Assembly: GCF_003634775.1 (NCBI RefSeq)
Contig: NZ_RBXB01000002.1
Location: 434,001 to 498,000, forward strand
Direction: 5' to 3'
DNA: 64,000 nucleotides
Source: Chryseobacterium defluvii
GTDB taxonomy: Bacteria; Bacteroidota; Bacteroidia; Flavobacteriales; Weeksellaceae
Shown here: piece by piece, positions 1 through 7,576 of the stretch
Layout of the letters: every line of letters begins with the position of its first letter
Numbering within the stretch: position 1 is the first letter of the stretch
Position numbers and translations under genes: made by a program
The notes under the pieces: model-generated
Told to the model about the DNA's origin: nothing
Seen by the model: the letters and a program-made list of their open reading frames with translations, nothing else
Database searches by the model: none

Positions 1-97
1 GCATATGATATTCAAAAATAGTTTCCGTTTTGAATAGCTTATCATCATACGTAGATAATTTAATGTCCGGTGTGATGTATTTGATTTGAAAATCCAT
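1..97 (-). CDS. N-terminal fragment of a protein cut by the window edge, possibly an AraC-type regulator
   Basis: An ATG at 97 on the minus strand opens a frame that runs off the window edge and gives 32 residues beginning MDFQIKYITPD. It starts 37 bases after the stop of the SDR gene on the same strand, so the two are probably co-transcribed. No DNA-binding domain is visible because only the N-terminus is present. The opening resembles, from memory, the cupin-like N-terminus of AraC-family regulators that often sit beside SDR genes in Chryseobacterium; that is a guess. The reading frame itself is supported by ordinary codon use and the tight spacing. Confidence 0.45.
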   Translation of the reverse strand, partial: MDFQIKYITPDIKLSTYDDKLFKTETIFEYHM

Positions 98-134
98 AAG
101 ATCATTTTCTGTTACAAAGGTATTTAAAAATGAA

Positions 135-1145
135 TTATTCCACATTGAATTGTATTCCGGTCATTTCCTCACTTAATTTCCATAATCGTTCCGCATTTTC
201 CTGATCAATAGAGTAAGGTTGAACTCCCCGAATGGTAGAGGGGTCATCAAATCTGTGCTCAATTTGCCTGTGATCTATTTCAGCAATATCACAATCTTCA
301 CAATAAACGCCGCCAATATTATCCAATAGGGGACTTATGGCGCACCAGACAGTCGTTGCGGCTCCTTGTGGAATAGTTTTCAGTCTGGCTTCAACCTCAG
401 GTTTTATCATCCCGTTTTCATCGTGTGTTCCTATTTGTTTAAACAGTTCGATGGGCTCTTCTCTTCCTAAATCGGTTCCATGTACAGAACCCGGATGTAA
501 AGAATAAGCTCTTACATTGAATTCTTTTGCTCTGTGATCCAGGGCAACGGCAAATAAATTACAGGCCGTTTTAGATTGTCCGTACCCCAATAAGGTCTGA
601 TATTCCCTGTACTCAAAATTAGGATCATCAAAATCGAATGGAGACATCTGGTGTCCGTAAGAAGATACATTGATAACTCTGGCTCCATTGGTTTTTTTGA
701 GAGCAGGCCAAAGTTTTGCCGTAAGATGAAATGCTCCCAGATAATTGGTCGCCAGTTGAGATTCAATCCCTCTGGAATCTCTTCGTAACGGAACCCACAT
801 AATTCCGGCATTATTGATCAGTACATGTAATTCTTTTCCGGATGCCATGAATTTCTCTGCAAAGGAGTTGATGGATTCAGGGCTCATTAAATCTAAAGGC
901 TCAATTTCCACATTGTCAATTCCGGCCAGATTCTTGCCTGCTTTCTCAATATCCCTTGCAGGAGCGATTACCGTTGCGCCGGCTGAAACCAATGTTTTAG
1001 TAGTTTCAAGACCTATTCCGGCATATCCTCCGGTGATGATCACTGTTTTACCGGAAAGATCAATTCCATTAATTACTTCCTGTGCAGTTGATCCTGCATT
1101 AAACCCTGAAATTAGCGGTTGTTGTAAGTTTTGATGATGTCTCAT
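135..1145 (-). CDS. SDR family NAD(P)-dependent oxidoreductase
   Basis: 336 residues, the size of an extended-tail classical short-chain dehydrogenase. The Rossmann nucleotide-binding motif TGGYAGIG is at residues 38-45, NNAG at 111-114, catalytic Ser near 161-162 and the Tyr-x3-Lys pair (YGQSK) at 188-192, so all catalytic residues are present. The first 30 residues before the Rossmann fold and the C-terminal tail resemble the retinol-dehydrogenase-like/WWOX-like oxidoreductase subgroup. Substrate cannot be told from sequence. It is cytosolic, with no signal peptide. A good -7 box (TAACTTTG) lies 23-30 bases upstream of the ATG. The following gene on the same strand starts 37 bases on and runs off the window. 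Confidence 0.9.
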   Translation of the reverse strand: MRHHQNLQQPLISGFNAGSTAQEVINGIDLSGKTVIITGGYAGIGLETTKTLVSAGATVIAPARDIEKAGKNLAGIDNVEIEPLDLMSPESINSFAEKFMASGKELHVLINNAGIMWVPLRRDSRGIESQLATNYLGAFHLTAKLWPALKKTNGARVINVSSYGHQMSPFDFDDPNFEYREYQTLLGYGQSKTACNLFAVALDHRAKEFNVRAYSLHPGSVHGTDLGREEPIELFKQIGTHDENGMIKPEVEARLKTIPQGAATTVWCAISPLLDNIGGVYCEDCDIAEIDHRQIEHRFDDPSTIRGVQPYSIDQENAERLWKLSEEMTGIQFNVE

Positions 1146-1167
1146 TGTATTATTTTTATTGTTGAGA

Positions 1168-1175
1168 CAAAGTTA
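1168..1175 (-). promoter_or_regulatory. Bacteroidota -7 promoter box of the SDR gene
   Basis: TAACTTTG on the minus strand fits the TAnnTTTG consensus and lies just upstream of the SDR start. No clear -33 TTG is found at the expected distance. Confidence 0.45.
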
Positions 1176-1354
1176 GAGAGCCGGTTAATGACATATTTTG
1201 TTTAAAATTCCAAATTACTTTGTTGAAAATGTCAGCTTTGAAAAAAATAAGTCAATAGATATGATTTTTAAAATTTAAGCGTTAATTAATTTAATAAGTT
1301 AGAAAACTGTTTGCGGGTTCTTCCGTGAATAATTAATTTTGAAAAATTTTCAAT

Positions 1355-2359
1355 TTGAAGCCTACCATTTCCATTGTTGTCGCTATTTTTAACCGAAAGG
1401 ATGAGCTTTTTGAGCTTTTAACTTCGCTCACTCAACAGACTGATAGAGATTTTGAGATAATCATCGTAGATGACGGTTCCCTGATCGATCTTAAACCCAC
1501 CATACAGAATTTTGAAGAAATTTTGAATATAAAATATTTCAGAAAGGATAACTCCGGACCCGGTTTAACGAGAAATTACGGAGCCAGGAGAGCTGAAAGT
1601 GAATGGCTGGTTTTTGTAGACAGCGATGTTGTTGTAGAAAAAGATTATATTGAAAACATCAAAAAAGATATTCTTGAAATTCCATGTGATGCATTCGGAG
1701 GAGCGGATAAAGCGCATAAAGGCTTTAATTTGATGCAAAAAGCCATTTCATACTCTATGACGTCGGTTTTTACAACAGGAGGGATAAGAGGGAGTAAAAA
1801 AGCGGTTTCCAGGTTCCAGCCGAGAAGCTTTAATATGGGAGTGAAAAAAGAAGTTTTTGATCAGGTAGGAGGCTTTTCCGAAATGAGAATAGGAGAGGAT
1901 CCGGATTTATCCATGACACTTTGGGAAAACGGATTTAAGACCGCTTTCTTTGATGACATTGCCGTATACCACAAGCGCAGAGTGGATTTCGGAAAATTTT
2001 CAAAACAGGTATACCAGTTTGGCTGTGCAAGACCGATTCTTAATCAGCGACATCCGGATTATGTAAAGATCTCTTTTGCATTTCCCACCTTATTTTTATT
2101 GGGATATGTAATGGGCTTCCTGGAATATTTTGTCCTTGCAAACGGGTTTATATTGGCTGTATACGGATTATATACTTTTCTGGTATTTTTCCATGCTTTA
2201 TTGATCACTAAAAATATCAGCATTGCCGGAATGGCAGTGATTTCAACATATATTCAGATGTTTTCCTACGGATATGGCTTCCTGAAATCCTGGATCTTCC
2301 TGAATATTTTCAGCATGAAACCTGAAGATGCATTTCCAAGCCATTTCCATAAAAAATAA
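1355..2359 (+). CDS. Family 2 glycosyltransferase with C-terminal membrane segments
   Basis: 334 residues. The GT-A fold shows the N-terminal SIVVAIFNR strand, the nucleotide-binding DDGS at 39-42, a DSD metal/sugar-nucleotide motif at 89-91 and the acceptor-side GED at 180-182. From about residue 235 onward there are two or three hydrophobic helices, so it acts at the inner face of the cytoplasmic membrane, probably on a lipid-linked or surface glycan; donor and acceptor are unknown. The start is TTG: an in-frame TGA at 1340 leaves only TTG at 1355 (or the rare ATT at 1346), and the GT2 fold begins at once. It stands alone, convergent with the PLP-lyase gene, and they share a palindromic terminator. 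Confidence 0.88.
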   Translation: MKPTISIVVAIFNRKDELFELLTSLTQQTDRDFEIIIVDDGSLIDLKPTIQNFEEILNIKYFRKDNSGPGLTRNYGARRAESEWLVFVDSDVVVEKDYIENIKKDILEIPCDAFGGADKAHKGFNLMQKAISYSMTSVFTTGGIRGSKKAVSRFQPRSFNMGVKKEVFDQVGGFSEMRIGEDPDLSMTLWENGFKTAFFDDIAVYHKRRVDFGKFSKQVYQFGCARPILNQRHPDYVKISFAFPTLFLLGYVMGFLEYFVLANGFILAVYGLYTFLVFFHALLITKNISIAGMAVISTYIQMFSYGYGFLKSWIFLNIFSMKPEDAFPSHFHKK

Positions 2360-2390
2360 CATAAAAAATCTTTAAGATTCGATTAAAAAA

Positions 2391-2420
2391 TAAAAGCTGT
2401 TGAAATTTCAACAGCTTTTA
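2391..2420. terminator. Bidirectional terminator between the convergent GT2 and PLP-lyase genes
   Basis: A perfect 30-nt palindrome (15 bp arms, AGCTGTTGAA core) is flanked by A-rich sequence on the left and T-rich sequence on the right. It sits 31 bases after one stop and 15 bases before the other. Confidence 0.8.
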
Positions 2421-2434
2421 CATTTACCAAAACA

Positions 2435-3661
2435 TTAGTATATAGAAATTGTTTCATGGTTGAGAATGCCTACCTTTTTCATGCATTCTTTCATTTTTTG
2501 GTATGTTCTTTCAATATCGTGATCCAGTCCAATGGAAAATCTGATCAGGCCGTCGGAAATTCCCATCGCAGCACGTTCTTCTTCCGGAATTTCAGAAGAA
2601 GTTGAGCTTCCTGAACAAGAGAATAAAGTTTTATAAAATCCTAAGCTTACAGCAAGATACCCAAGGTTTTCCTGTTGCATCAGCTCCATAAGATCATTGG
2701 CCTTTTCGGTAGTGCCTGCATCTAAAGTCAGTAATCCACCGAATCCGTACTCTTCATTCATCATGCTTTTCATCAGCTCATGGTCTTTATGGGATTTTAG
2801 TCCGGGATAAGAAACTTTTAACCCATTATTTTCAAACCTTTCAGCCAGATACATTGCATTGTAGCTGTGTTGTTTCATTCTGATATGAAGCGTTCTCAGG
2901 TTTTTTAAAATGCTTGCGGAACGCATACTGTCCATGGTCGGACCAAGCAACATGCATGCACCTGTATTTACATTTTTGGTATCGTTGATGAATTCCTGTG
3001 TGCCGCAATACACTCCACCAACAGTATCACTGCTTCCGTTGATGAATTTTGTTAAACTGTGGATAACGATATCAGCTCCCAGCAATTGTGGTGAAACAGA
3101 AAGAGGGGAGAATGTATTATCAACAATCAGTTTTATATTATATTTTTTACAGATTTCAGATAGCTTTTTCAAGTCAGCTACTTCCAGTAGCGGATTACTT
3201 ACGGTTTCACAATAAATAACCTTTGTATTAGGCTGTATAGAATTTTCAATAGATTCGAAATTGCTGATATCTACGAAAGTCGTATTGATATTGAAAGACG
3301 GAAAAAAGTTTTTAAGAAAAGCATACGTGCCTCCATAAATAGTTCTGCTCGAAATAATATGATCACCTGCTTTGCAAACCTCCATAAGCACAGAAGTAAT
3401 AGCACCCATTCCTGAAGCTGTAACATTGGCAGCTTCCGTATTTTCCATCTTGGCCAAAGCCTGGGAAAGATACAGGTTCATCGGTGATGAATGTCTTGAA
3501 TACAGATAGCATCCGTCCGCATTTCCTTCAAATGTATCGAACATGGTTTTAGCAGAAAGGAATGTGTAGGTGGAGCTGTCTGAAATAGATGGGTTTACCC
3601 CTCCAAACTCTCCGAAATATTGCAAATCCTGAATTTCATTTGCGGCATTAAAAGTCTCCAT
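2435..3661 (-). CDS. Cys/Met metabolism PLP-dependent enzyme (methionine gamma-lyase / cystathionine lyase-synthase type)
   Basis: 408 residues, normal length for the gamma-family of PLP enzymes that make, break or exchange cystathionine, methionine or homocysteine. Visible are the phosphate-contact YSR at 54-56, the substrate-stacking Tyr in YGGTY at 109-113, DNT at 181-183 (Asp to the PLP ring nitrogen) and the Schiff-base lysine in SLTKF, K205. True methionine gamma-lyases have Cys in the YGC-T position (C116 of the Pseudomonas putida enzyme); this protein has Gly, so the lyase assignment is open and cystathionine gamma-synthase/lyase or O-acetylhomoserine activity are alternatives. It is divergent from an Lrp/AsnC regulator 146 bases away, the likely controller. 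Confidence 0.85.
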   Translation of the reverse strand: METFNAANEIQDLQYFGEFGGVNPSISDSSTYTFLSAKTMFDTFEGNADGCYLYSRHSSPMNLYLSQALAKMENTEAANVTASGMGAITSVLMEVCKAGDHIISSRTIYGGTYAFLKNFFPSFNINTTFVDISNFESIENSIQPNTKVIYCETVSNPLLEVADLKKLSEICKKYNIKLIVDNTFSPLSVSPQLLGADIVIHSLTKFINGSSDTVGGVYCGTQEFINDTKNVNTGACMLLGPTMDSMRSASILKNLRTLHIRMKQHSYNAMYLAERFENNGLKVSYPGLKSHKDHELMKSMMNEEYGFGGLLTLDAGTTEKANDLMELMQQENLGYLAVSLGFYKTLFSCSGSSTSSEIPEEERAAMGISDGLIRFSIGLDHDIERTYQKMKECMKKVGILNHETISIY

Positions 3662-3768
3662 TATTTTTTTGTTTTAAATTTGAATTATTTTCAGAATTAT
3701 TACAACATATTTTTAAAATATTAGATTATAAATCCATCAATTATATAAAAAGGTGAAAAATTGTTTGC

Positions 3769-3776
3769 TATATTTG
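3769..3776 (+). promoter_or_regulatory. -7 box upstream of the Lrp/AsnC gene
   Basis: TATATTTG fits the TAnnTTTG consensus and lies 31 bases before the ATG, inside the 146-base divergent region between the regulator and the PLP lyase. Lrp-type regulators usually bind such regions. Confidence 0.5.
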
Positions 3777-3807
3777 AATGTTATAAACTTTTACCAAAAA
3801 ATTATCT

Positions 3808-4266
3808 ATGGCCTTCGACGAAACTGATAAAAAACTCCTGCTTTTTTTACAGGAAGATTGTAAGCAAACCACCAAAGAACTCTCTTATAAGCTTGGATTA
3901 TCTGTTACAGCAATTTATGAGCGGATAAGAAAGCTGGAAAACATGGGTGTGATTTCAAAATATGTAGCTCTTCTTGATAAGCAAAAAGTGGATAAAAACT
4001 TTATTGTTTTATGCCACATCAAGCTTACTCAACACAAAAAAGAATACGTACTTCAATTTGAAAAAGAAGTGATGAACTTAGAGGAAGTTACCGAATGTTT
4101 TCATATAAGCGGTGATTATGATTACATCCTTAAAATAGGAGTGAAAGACATGGATGATTACCGGAATTTCATGCTGAGCAAACTGACCACTTTACAGCAT
4201 ATTGCAAGTACCCACAGTTCATTCATGATCTCCGAGGTTAAAAATACAACAGCAATTGCGCTGTAA
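3808..4266 (+). CDS. Lrp/AsnC family transcriptional regulator
   Basis: 152 residues, exact family length. A winged helix-turn-helix occupies about residues 4-60 (DKKLLLFLQEDCK, then LSVTAIYERIRKLE as the recognition helix) and the RAM ligand-binding/oligomerisation domain about 66-145, with the G-DYDY turn (HISGDYDYILKIGV). Such proteins sense amino acids and form octamers on DNA. Its divergent neighbour is a sulfur amino-acid PLP enzyme, so regulation of that gene and autoregulation are likely (inference from context). The gene ends 10 bases before the convergent bestrophin-like gene, with no hairpin between them. Confidence 0.93.
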   Translation: MAFDETDKKLLLFLQEDCKQTTKELSYKLGLSVTAIYERIRKLENMGVISKYVALLDKQKVDKNFIVLCHIKLTQHKKEYVLQFEKEVMNLEEVTECFHISGDYDYILKIGVKDMDDYRNFMLSKLTTLQHIASTHSSFMISEVKNTTAIAL

Positions 4267-4276
4267 TAAAGGCGGA

Positions 4277-5314
4277 TTATACTATAACTCCATTTTTAGA
4301 AGCAATGGCCTCAGGAAGATCTTCGTGTTCTCCCATGATCTGTAGAAGGTCAATTTCTATAGTCCTGCAAATGGAAAGCATCGGGACATCAAACATCAAT
4401 CCTGCAAACGGGTTTTCAGAATAATCCCCTACCAGTTCCATGATGATGTATATCCAGCCGATAATAATACAGAAAGGAATACAGGTCCAGATCCCCCAGT
4501 CGCCGAGCTTTGCAAACTCATTCACTAAACCCAGCGGAAGTAAAAGGATAAACAGAACGTTGAAAACAAATGCTGTACTTGCGAACTGTCTTGGAGAAGG
4601 AAATTTTTTGATTCTTTCTGCCTGTCCCTGAAATCCGTAAAATTCATTCAGTCCGGTCTGTAATTGCATTTGATTGAAATCTGAAATGGCTTTCATATTC
4701 TTTAATGCATTGATATCTTTTGCCTGTTGGGAAATTAGATAAGTGGCAAAATTTTTATAAGTTGACTGAAGTTCAGCCTCTTCTTCCGATAAATATTTAT
4801 GAAGAAAGATCGGTGTTCTTCCGTAATCCGGAAAACCGGCTTTAATCAGTCTGTTACGCTTTTGATTAACGTTGTGATGGGAATGCTCTTCTTCCGCACT
4901 GATGTGTTCCCATTCTGTAGGAATCAATAACTGTTCACGAAAAGCATACAGCCATGCGATATGACGGTATATTATCTTTTTTCTCCGGTCTTCAAGGTCA
5001 AAGGTTCCGACTTCTTCATTTTCCGTATGGAATGCATAAACCATAGATGCAAAAGAACGGCTTGAATTGACGATCCCACCCCATATTTTTCTTGCTTCCC
5101 AAAGTCTGTCATACGCTTGATTGTTTTTAAAACCAACCAAAAACGCTTCTGCAGTACCAATTAAAGCTACGGGAACCCAAGGAATAATCATCCATTGCCA
5201 ATTGAAAAAATAGAAGAGAACAGCGATCAGCGTACACCAGATGGAGATCCAAATCAGATGAATGCCGGATAAATTGAGTACCTGTCTGTAATTAACATAC
5301 TTGGTTGTGATCAT
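4277..5314 (-). CDS. Bestrophin-family (UPF0187) membrane channel protein
   Basis: 345 residues. The N-terminal hydrophobic hairpin about 15-65, the conserved FKNNQAYDRLWEARKIWG stretch after it, and a second pair of membrane helices at about 235-290 followed by a LVGDYSENPFAG motif match bacterial bestrophin homologues, which form pentameric cation or anion channels in the inner membrane. The DYSENPF segment corresponds to the acidic cluster conserved in the family. It is a single gene: upstream is the E1 terminator, downstream the convergent Lrp gene. Physiological role in bacteria is not settled. Confidence 0.87.
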   Translation of the reverse strand: MITTKYVNYRQVLNLSGIHLIWISIWCTLIAVLFYFFNWQWMIIPWVPVALIGTAEAFLVGFKNNQAYDRLWEARKIWGGIVNSSRSFASMVYAFHTENEEVGTFDLEDRRKKIIYRHIAWLYAFREQLLIPTEWEHISAEEEHSHHNVNQKRNRLIKAGFPDYGRTPIFLHKYLSEEEAELQSTYKNFATYLISQQAKDINALKNMKAISDFNQMQLQTGLNEFYGFQGQAERIKKFPSPRQFASTAFVFNVLFILLLPLGLVNEFAKLGDWGIWTCIPFCIIIGWIYIIMELVGDYSENPFAGLMFDVPMLSICRTIEIDLLQIMGEHEDLPEAIASKNGVIV

Positions 5315-5391
5315 ACATTATGCGTTTTGATGAGACGTCTGAAAATAATGGATTACAAGTTTATTAAAAAAATAAAAAACGAGCATAAAAA

Positions 5392-5413
5392 AACCTCTAA
5401 AAAATTAGAGGTT
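5392..5413 (-). terminator. Terminator of the E1 dehydrogenase gene
   Basis: A 9-bp stem (AACCTCTAA / TTAGAGGTT) with an A4 loop, followed in the minus direction by a T-run, begins 13 bases after the E1 stop codon. Confidence 0.8.
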
Positions 5414-5426
5414 GGTATGGTTTGAT

Positions 5427-7499
5427 CTAGTATTGTAACATTTCTTCAATCTTCGCAGCTAATTTCTCAGCGTTTGGAAGCATTTCTTTTTCTAACACCA
5501 GGTTAATCGGAACGGCAGGTAAATCCAGCGAGCCCATTGTTTCAACCGGAGCATCCAGATATCTGAAACAGTTTTTAGAAATACGGTGAGCAAAAGCTTC
5601 TGCAAAAGAGTTGTTAAGCTGTTCTTCTGTTAAGACAATACACTTTCCATGTGCTTTCACTCTTTCAAATACAAGAGCTTCATCTAGTGGAATTAATGTT
5701 CGGAGGTCAATAACTTCCACTCTTCCGTTAAAGCTTTTAACTGCTTCTTTAGCCCAATAAACACCCATTCCGTACGTTACAATAAGTAATGTTCTTCCTT
5801 TAGCTGTTTCGTCCTGATTGGCTTCGATGATTACTTTTCCTTTTCCAAAAGGTAAAACGTAATCTTCTGCAGGTTCTATGGTTTTAGCATCTTCAGTTCC
5901 TGGAACCTTACTCCAGTATAAGCCTTTATGCTCAAGCATTATTACTGGATTCGGATCGTAATAAGCGGCCTTTAATAAACCTTTGAAGTCTGCCGCATTA
6001 CTTGGGTATGCTATTTTAATTCCTTTGATATTCGCTAAAATACTTTCAACACTACCACTATGGTAAGGACCACCGCCACCGTAAGCTCCGATAGGAACAC
6101 GGATAATATTGCTTACCGGATATTTTCCGTTACTTAAATAGTTTGATTTTGAAATCTCGGTGATCAATTGGTTGATTCCCGGATAGATGTAATCTGCAAA
6201 CTGTACTTCAACGATTGGCTTCAATCCAACTGCACTCATACCGGTAGTAGAACCAATAATATAAGCTTCCTGGATCGCCGTATTGAATACTCTTTTACTG
6301 CCGAATTTCTTTCCTAAGGTTACAGTTTCACGGAAAACACCTCCGATTCTTTCTCCAACATCCTGTCCGTAAAGTAACGCTTCAGGATGCTTCCACATCA
6401 ATTCCTGAATAGCATGGATCGCAGCATCTACCATCACAATTTTTTCGCCTCCTTCCGGCTCTCGTGTTCCCGTTTCTTCAGTAATCGGAGTTGGTGCAAA
6501 TATATGATCAGCAACGGTTTCAGGTTTGGGATCCGGAGCATTTTTAGCCTTTTCGAATGCTTCTTCAGCTTCCAATCTTGCTTTTTTGGTGATTTGCTTT
6601 AATAATTCTTCATCAACCCCTGTTTCAAGTAATTGATTTCTTAAAATTTCACCCGGGTCTTTTGCTCTGTGTTTCGTAAGATCTTCTTCATCTCTGTAGA
6701 ATTCTCTTCTTACTCCTGAAGTATGATGTCCGATAAGAACTGTTTTAGCACAAACAACTAACGGCTTTCTTTCTGTTCTCACAAAATCTACAGCCTTTTT
6801 CATTACCTCGAAGCTTTCGGCAAAATCAGTTCCGTCCACTCTCATTCTGTTTAAACCGGTAAATCCGGCTACAAAATCATAGGCGTCACAAGTTCTTGCT
6901 TCTTCTTTCGTTACGGAAATTCCCCATTCATTATCCTGAACAAGGAATATGATCGGAAGCTGATGCAACGCAGCAAACTGTAATGCTTCACTTACTTCAC
7001 CTTCTGTTACTGAATTGTCACCAAGGCTGCAAACCACAACCGGATTATTATCAAACTGTTGTAAGTTAAAATCCTGTATATATTTAATACCCTGAGCAAC
7101 CCCTGTTGTAGGAATTGTTTGCATTCCTGTAGCCGAGCTCTGATGAATGATTTTAGGCATTTTCTCATCTCTGCTTGAAGGATGCGAGTAGTATGATCTA
7201 CCTCCTGAAAAAGGATCGTCAGCCTTAGCTAATAACTGAAGCATCAATTGATATGGTTCGAAGCCAATTCCAAGAAGAATGCTTTCGTCTCTATAATAAG
7301 GGGAAACCCAGTCTTCTTTAGTTAATTGATATGCCGTTGCCAGCTGAATAGCTTCATGGCCTCTTGAAGTACTATGAACATATTTGCAAACATTTCTGTT
7401 TTCTTCATAAATGTCGGCCATTGCTTTGGCAAGCATCATATGGTTATAAGCCTTTAGTAAAATCTCCTGAGAAACTTTTTCGTGAAGTGTATTTTCCAT
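5427..7499 (-). CDS. 2-oxoacid dehydrogenase E1 component, fused alpha and beta subunits
   Basis: 690 residues from the ATG at 7499; a longer frame opens at 7526 but its extra nine residues are hydrophobic and run through the promoter box. Residues 1 to about 330 are the E1-alpha part with the thiamine diphosphate motif (LGDNSVTEGE near 159, DNEWGIS near 189). From about 350 the E1-beta transketolase-like part follows (LYGQDVGERIGGVF, GYGAYGGGGPYH region, then the transketolase C-terminal domain). It would decarboxylate a branched-chain 2-oxoacid or pyruvate and pass the acyl group to an E2 lipoyl core in the cytosol. No E2 or E3 gene is nearby, so its partners are encoded elsewhere. Single-chain alpha-beta E1 proteins are known in Bacteroidota. 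Substrate choice is not determinable here. Confidence 0.9.
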   Translation of the reverse strand: MENTLHEKVSQEILLKAYNHMMLAKAMADIYEENRNVCKYVHSTSRGHEAIQLATAYQLTKEDWVSPYYRDESILLGIGFEPYQLMLQLLAKADDPFSGGRSYYSHPSSRDEKMPKIIHQSSATGMQTIPTTGVAQGIKYIQDFNLQQFDNNPVVVCSLGDNSVTEGEVSEALQFAALHQLPIIFLVQDNEWGISVTKEEARTCDAYDFVAGFTGLNRMRVDGTDFAESFEVMKKAVDFVRTERKPLVVCAKTVLIGHHTSGVRREFYRDEEDLTKHRAKDPGEILRNQLLETGVDEELLKQITKKARLEAEEAFEKAKNAPDPKPETVADHIFAPTPITEETGTREPEGGEKIVMVDAAIHAIQELMWKHPEALLYGQDVGERIGGVFRETVTLGKKFGSKRVFNTAIQEAYIIGSTTGMSAVGLKPIVEVQFADYIYPGINQLITEISKSNYLSNGKYPVSNIIRVPIGAYGGGGPYHSGSVESILANIKGIKIAYPSNAADFKGLLKAAYYDPNPVIMLEHKGLYWSKVPGTEDAKTIEPAEDYVLPFGKGKVIIEANQDETAKGRTLLIVTYGMGVYWAKEAVKSFNGRVEVIDLRTLIPLDEALVFERVKAHGKCIVLTEEQLNNSFAEAFAHRISKNCFRYLDAPVETMGSLDLPAVPINLVLEKEMLPNAEKLAAKIEEMLQY

Positions 7500-7505
7500 A
7501 GAAAG

Positions 7506-7537
7506 CAAATATACATAAAAAAACAAAATACTAACAA
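7506..7537 (-). promoter_or_regulatory. Probable promoter of the E1 gene, nearly leaderless
   Basis: On the minus strand TATATTTG (7513-7506) is a perfect TAnnTTTG -7 box, with a TTG (7537-7535) 21 bases upstream as a -33 element. Only six bases separate the -7 box from the ATG, so the transcript would start at or next to the start codon. The -33 TTG falls in the loop region of the hairpin at 7522-7553. Confidence 0.5.
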
Positions 7538-7553
7538 GTGTTAGTATTTTGTT
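7522..7553 (-). terminator. Perfect 15-bp hairpin behind the subtilase gene; terminator or operator
   Basis: Arms 7522-7536 and 7539-7553 pair perfectly over 15 bp with a two-base loop, starting 24 bases after the protease stop. On the minus strand a T-run follows, as in an intrinsic terminator. Because it overlaps the E1 promoter -33 region, it may also be a dyad operator. Confidence 0.7.
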
Positions 7554-7576
7554 ATATTTCCAAGTGTTCTAGGTAA

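Noticed and set aside
5427..7499. Frameshifted or fused-by-error E1 genes
   Set aside because: The junction is in frame with an ordinary linker, and single-chain alpha-beta E1 proteins are known in Bacteroidota.
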